Origin: JBCBWG01 sp964579305
GTDB lineage: Bacteria > Pseudomonadota > Alphaproteobacteria > Rhizobiales > Hyphomicrobiaceae
NCBI GenBank assembly: GCA_964579305.1
Contig: CAZOGY010000014.1
Location: 1 to 43,455 of the forward strand
Direction of reading: 5' to 3'
Length of the DNA stretch: 43,455 nucleotides
Part shown: positions 40,484 to 43,455 of the stretch, piece by piece
How the letters are laid out: every line of letters begins with the position of its first letter
Position numbering within the stretch: the first letter of the stretch is position 1
The notes under the pieces: model-generated
Database searches by the model: none
Told to the model about the DNA's origin: nothing
Seen by the model: only the letters and a program-made list of their open reading frames with translations
Program-made: the position numbers and the translations under genes

Positions 40484-41296
40484 ATGGCGAAGAATATTCC
40501 AAACTACCGAGATTCGCTTATTTCAGAAGTTCGTTCGCTATGGTGGCCACTTTCAACGGCCACGGCGCGCGGGCATTTGCTGCTGAAACGATACGGCTTG
40601 ACCGGTGTGTATCACTCTCGAAATGAGGCTCTTGCAGCGATCCCAAAGCGAGCGCTGCGAGGATACGATCACGAAGCGGTCGTCAAAATCTCTCAAGAGA
40701 GCATGACCCAACTCAAGGAATGGGATTACCCCGTTTTGTTGTGGTTAGAGCGGATTATTCAAGGACAGACTGGACAGGCGCGCCTTTCGCTGCTTGATGC
40801 CGGCGGCCACGTTGGCACTAAATACTATGCGTTCCAGAGGCTTCTTGCGCTGAAACATATCGACTGGACAGTCCTGGATCTACCAGCCGTCGTCAAAGCC
40901 GGCGAAGAGCTTGCGAAAGAGACAGGCGCCCCGTTGCAGTTCCAAAGCGATCTGGCCGCCGTCGGCGCGGTGGACATCCTGCTTTGTTCTGGTTTCCTGC
41001 AGTATTACGATCGCACCCTTGTGGATTTTATCACGCAACTTTCACGTGCGCCGCAACATCTCATCATCAATAAGCTGCCGGTGCGCGATGATGCAGAGAT
41101 ATTTACGCTTGAACGCATCGGACCGGCACGCGTGCCTTACCGCATTTTCAACCAAACCGCGTTTGAACAACAAATCGCTGATCTTGGGTACACGATTGCT
41201 GATCAGTGGACAATCAGCGGATTATCGCGGTGGATTATCAGTCACCCCGATCAGGGTGCAACTAAGAGTGTTGGCTATTATCTGACCCGCGATTGA
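40484..41296 (+). CDS. TIGR04325-type methyltransferase
   Basis: A 270-residue protein from the ATG at 40484 (MAKNIPNYRDSLISE). The family traits I recall for TIGR04325 are present: YDHEAVV near residue 70, a Rossmann glycine motif SLLDAGGHVGTKYYAF, WTVLDLPAVVKAGEEL, and LLCSGFLQYYDRTLV followed by LIINKLPVRD. Such proteins occur near surface-polysaccharide genes, and a sugar- or lipid-directed methyl transfer is presumed. The base composition is lower in GC than the operon before it, which may reflect transfer. No polysaccharide cluster is visible, apart from the SGNH hydrolase further on. Confidence 0.75.
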   Translation: MAKNIPNYRDSLISEVRSLWWPLSTATARGHLLLKRYGLTGVYHSRNEALAAIPKRALRGYDHEAVVKISQESMTQLKEWDYPVLLWLERIIQGQTGQARLSLLDAGGHVGTKYYAFQRLLALKHIDWTVLDLPAVVKAGEELAKETGAPLQFQSDLAAVGAVDILLCSGFLQYYDRTLVDFITQLSRAPQHLIINKLPVRDDAEIFTLERIGPARVPYRIFNQTAFEQQIADLGYTIADQWTISGLSRWIISHPDQGATKSVGYYLTRD

Positions 41297-41362
41297 GACT
41301 CGCATTGATGGGCGTGATACAGAACACGCACAACGCCGGCCTTGTTGTTGTGAAAGCAAACC

Positions 41363-41391
41363 GGCCGCCCGAGACAAACACCCGGGCGGCC
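41363..41391. terminator. GC hairpin between convergent genes
   Basis: GGCCGCCCG (41363-41371) and CGGGCGGCC (41383-41391) form a perfect 9-base stem with an 11-base loop. It lies between the methyltransferase and the convergent BA14K-like gene. The downstream TTCTC and the purine run on the left are weak tails, so termination is probable but not certain. Confidence 0.65.
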
Positions 41392-41437
41392 TTCTCACGC
41401 ATTCAAATTGCGCTCTCGTCCGCAAAATTCAGTCGCG

Positions 41438-41959
41438 TTAGCGCAGAAGCGGGCACAGAACGCGATCAGAACCAACATACGGGATATACGTCCCATCGCT
41501 CCAGCGGAAGGTGCGGTAGCGGTCATCGCATTCTTCCCAAGCGCTCCTGCGACCGCGCGCCCTCACTCCCTTTGCGATGATCGTGCCGAGGATGATGCCT
41601 GCTGCACGACCGATCGCACGGCGTGCTGCACGACGGCCTCTGCGATTGCGCCGACGGAGCACGCGGCGGCGTGCGCGCGGTCCGCGTACACCTGGCCGCC
41701 CGCGGCGAACACCGCGCTGCACGCCTCGGCGAGCGCCGCGACGCGCGCCGCGCCTGCGTTGTGCCAATTGGACGAGATCGCCTGAGGATTGCAGGCCGGT
41801 CCCAGCCGCGCCAGATGGCAACGTTGTCGCCTGGCTCTGCCGGATTGGCGCTGGCGCCTTGGATGACGCGGGAGCAGCAGCAAACGCCGACACTGTCAGC
41901 ATGACGGACGCGCAGAGCGCCGCAATCATCGCCAGGCTTCGTTTCGTCAGATCTTCCAT
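41438..41959 (-). CDS. Secreted arginine-rich protein with BA14K-like C-terminus
   Basis: A 173-residue exported protein; GGAGG lies upstream of the ATG. The signal peptide covers about 1-28 (SLAMIAALCASVMLTVSAFAA). Residues about 68-118 are dominated by Arg and Gly (repeated RRGxRRG units), followed by a glycine-zipper-like hydrophobic patch (AIGRAAGIILGTIIAKG). The C-terminal 34 residues, from WEECDDRYRTFRWSDGTY to the last cysteine, resemble the BA14K (Brucella 14-kDa) repeat W..C..RYRSFDP.TGTY. BA14K proteins are small lectin-like surface antigens of Rhizobiales. The arginine block is unusual and may bind anionic surface polymers. Confidence 0.72.
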   Translation of the reverse strand: MEDLTKRSLAMIAALCASVMLTVSAFAAAPASSKAPAPIRQSQATTLPSGAAGTGLQSSGDLVQLAQRRRGARRGARRGVQRGVRRGRPGVRGPRARRRVLRRRNRRGRRAARRAIGRAAGIILGTIIAKGVRARGRRSAWEECDDRYRTFRWSDGTYIPYVGSDRVLCPLLR

Positions 41960-42190
41960 TATCAGGCCTCCTTCATGTTTTGTCGTACGACGCGGTCGTC
42001 TCCGATCGCGTGCACGGGCCGATGCATGCTGAACGACCGGGACGCAGCTTGCGTTGCATTAAAAGAATTTGATTGCCTGATATCCGTGCGCTGATCACTT
42101 CGGCTTTGGGTGTGTCAGTGCGTGATCCGGGATGGCATCAGACAGGCTATGGAACCGATATGCACTCACTTTAATCGGGCAATCTCATAA

Positions 42191-43114
42191 TCACTCATCC
42201 GCAGTTTTAAGAACGGCGCCTGGCATTAACTCAACAAGTAGCGCGCGACATAAATCAACGCGCCGGAGCGAGAGGAAAATGGCAGCGGCTCCCTGGCTGG
42301 CGTGGTAGGGGTCTATGACCTTGCCGGCCTCATTTCGGCGGAAGAATATCGAACGGCCTTCGATTGCCGCGCGCGTTTGAGGTGTATGCCCCTCAACAAA
42401 GGTGCAACGCTGTCCATGCGCGGCGAAGGCATCTCGCAAATGTGCTTGGGCTTGGCGGCGTTGCTTATTGAGCCTTGCCGGATAAACCGGTGCCGTCATC
42501 ATGAAAATGCATCGCGTCTCACTGGGCAGCCACCTCACAAACTCTGCGACGTCATGCTTGGCGGCATCTGGATTGCGCGCGAGGCGGGCAGCACCGTTTC
42601 CACCGAAAAAGGCTATCAGCAATTTTGGTGTGTAATAGTTTGCGGAAAACAGATTTTGCAGGGGCGTTCTACCTAACCGGCAAACCTGAAAGTCGGGGCC
42701 TGTGCCCACCTGGACATATCGCTTTTGCGGCGGTTTGATTGTGCCCCAGACACTGGCGTTCACGCCCCACTTCTTGTCTTTGGCGCAAAGCGCATTCCAC
42801 GCCGGGCCGGATGTCGTGACCCATGAGTGCAGCGACGTCGAACGGGTTCCAATCATCGCAAAGCGACGGCGCGAAAGGGTATCGCGTGCTGCGTTGTTGC
42901 GTGCCGCAATCGTGCAACTTTCCGGGAGACGCGAGAAGAACTCAGACAGTACAGGTCCGGCGCCAAAAGACAGTTGGGAGTCGCCCAAAACCAGGATATC
43001 GGCGCTCCGCCGATGGGGCGTTTTCTGATCGAAATGCGCAATCAATACAGCCGCGATGCCAATCAGAACGGCCAGAATCGCGCCAACTGAAAAGCTGTCT
43101 GCAATACGTCTCAA
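42191..43114 (-). CDS. Membrane-anchored SGNH/GDSL hydrolase-like protein
   Basis: A 307-residue protein starting at a TTG with GGGAGG seven bases upstream. An N-terminal membrane anchor (about 9-27) is followed by a periplasmic domain. SGNH blocks can be placed: nucleophile S46 in LVLGDSQ, a block III-like FFGGNG (169-174) and the DxxH pair D268 and H271 in DPYHAS. Such enzymes remove or transfer acyl groups on cell-surface glycans or lipids. Five or more cysteines may form disulfides. The sequence is divergent and the base composition lower in GC than the housekeeping genes, so the family call is moderate and the substrate unknown. Confidence 0.72.
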   Translation of the reverse strand: MRRIADSFSVGAILAVLIGIAAVLIAHFDQKTPHRRSADILVLGDSQLSFGAGPVLSEFFSRLPESCTIAARNNAARDTLSRRRFAMIGTRSTSLHSWVTTSGPAWNALCAKDKKWGVNASVWGTIKPPQKRYVQVGTGPDFQVCRLGRTPLQNLFSANYYTPKLLIAFFGGNGAARLARNPDAAKHDVAEFVRWLPSETRCIFMMTAPVYPARLNKQRRQAQAHLRDAFAAHGQRCTFVEGHTPQTRAAIEGRSIFFRRNEAGKVIDPYHASQGAAAIFLSLRRVDLCRALLVELMPGAVLKTADE

Positions 43115-43370
43115 TTTCGCGCCTCCCGGGAAGCCTCACGGCAGGTTTGCGTCCTGGCGAGGCGTATCAGCGCCTTAGGCCAACGGCCACAGCCCTGGGG
43201 TGTGCAGACGACATCCGATTTTGTCGCTAGCCATCCAGTCAGCAATTGTGCTTGCGCCAGTGCCAGTGCCAGTGAACATTGTGTTTCAGTGCGGTCTTTA
43301 AACAATCAAAGCGGGCAACCCAAGTTGGGTCATCCGCTGAGATGGCTTTTTACGCCGGATTGGGTCTCGA

Positions 43371-43413
43371 GCATCCTCCGATCTGTGCGCCGCAAGGCGA
43401 CTCCGTGAACTCG
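43371..43413 (+). repeat. Dispersed palindromic repeat, family 2, copy 3
   Basis: Aligns with 26466-26513 over GCATC, TCCGATCTG, CGCAA, GCGA, TCCGTGAA and TCG with scattered mismatches. The terminal pairing is weaker here than in the other copies. It lies 13 bases before the next family-1 repeat. Confidence 0.7.
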
Positions 43414-43426
43414 AAAACTGCCTAAA

Positions 43427-43455
43427 AGCGTGTCGCATGAAATGCGCCTCGCTTT
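43427..43455 (+). repeat. Dispersed palindromic repeat, family 1, copy 4 (cut by window)
   Basis: The first 29 bases match copy 1 exactly, starting with AGCGTGTCGCAT. The rest of the element lies beyond the window. Confidence 0.8.

Larger units (their letters stand above)
43115..43455. other. Gene-free right end with two repeats
   Basis: 341 bases upstream of the SGNH gene. It contains a triplicated GCCAGT microsatellite near 43256-43273, then family-2 repeat copy 3 (43371-43413) and the start of family-1 repeat copy 4 (43427-43455). No credible gene is present. Confidence 0.5.

Noticed and set aside
43256..43273. Tandem GCCAGT microsatellite
   Set aside because: It has only three units and lies in no gene; too short to claim a role.
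1..43455. tRNA, rRNA, CRISPR, prophage or insertion-sequence genes
   Set aside because: I scanned for T-loop-like sequences, regular short direct repeats and transposase or phage motifs and found none I could support.

Overview
The window looks like chromosomal DNA from a GC-rich alphaproteobacterium, most likely of the order Hyphomicrobiales (Rhizobiales). The evidence is the gene order rpmH-rnpA-yidC-engB-(insert)-argB-(insert)-pyrimidine 5'-nucleotidase, which from memory is a Rhizobiales-type block, plus a BA14K-like secreted protein, a split leuC/leuD pair and an xanthine-dehydrogenase-family operon in medium/small/large order. I see no phage, transposase, tRNA, rRNA or CRISPR array. The window is a mosaic of housekeeping blocks and small accessory modules, and at least two families of short dispersed palindromic repeats lie between genes.

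Layout: 1-405 is gene-free and holds a repeat plus a nested stem structure. Positions 406-8659 are all on the minus strand: an unknown small protein, radC, map, a long form of ribosomal protein L19, an orphan membrane histidine kinase, and a flavoprotein/TVP38/DUF547 cluster. From 8974 the plus strand carries rpmH (with a near-consensus promoter), rnpA, yidC and engB. A minus-strand gene for a Clp_N / proline-rich / membrane-anchored protein interrupts before argB. Next come a cysteine-rich DUF2703 protein translationally coupled to an ECF sigma factor, a HAD nucleotidase, trxB and a LysR regulator.

Positions 20677-31101 hold an 858-base structured intergenic region, leuC, a membrane-anchored coiled-coil protein ending in an OmpA domain, a Bcr/CflA-type transporter, a methyltransferase, a secreted zincin-like protein, leuD, a secreted esterase/PHB-depolymerase-like protein and a TtuC/DmlA-type decarboxylating dehydrogenase. 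LeuC and LeuD together form isopropylmalate isomerase although they lie 5.4 kb apart. A UspA protein with an FNR/FixK-like box upstream is followed by a BCCT compatible-solute transporter, then convergent PPK2, two tiny membrane proteins and an Ada/Ogt-type repair regulator.

Positions 36268-39983 encode a molybdenum hydroxylase (FAD, 2Fe-2S and Mo subunits). A terminator and a MoaD/ThiS-like sulfur-carrier protein follow. The right end has a TIGR04325-type methyltransferase, an arginine-rich BA14K-like secreted protein, an anchored SGNH hydrolase and another pair of dispersed repeats.

The most unusual items are the Clp_N/proline-rich/TM protein, the DUF2703-sigma pair, the OmpA rod with two repeat periods, the L19 C-terminal fusion, the MoaD-like gene behind a terminator, and the two repeat families. 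All product names come from reading motifs by eye; no database search was run.
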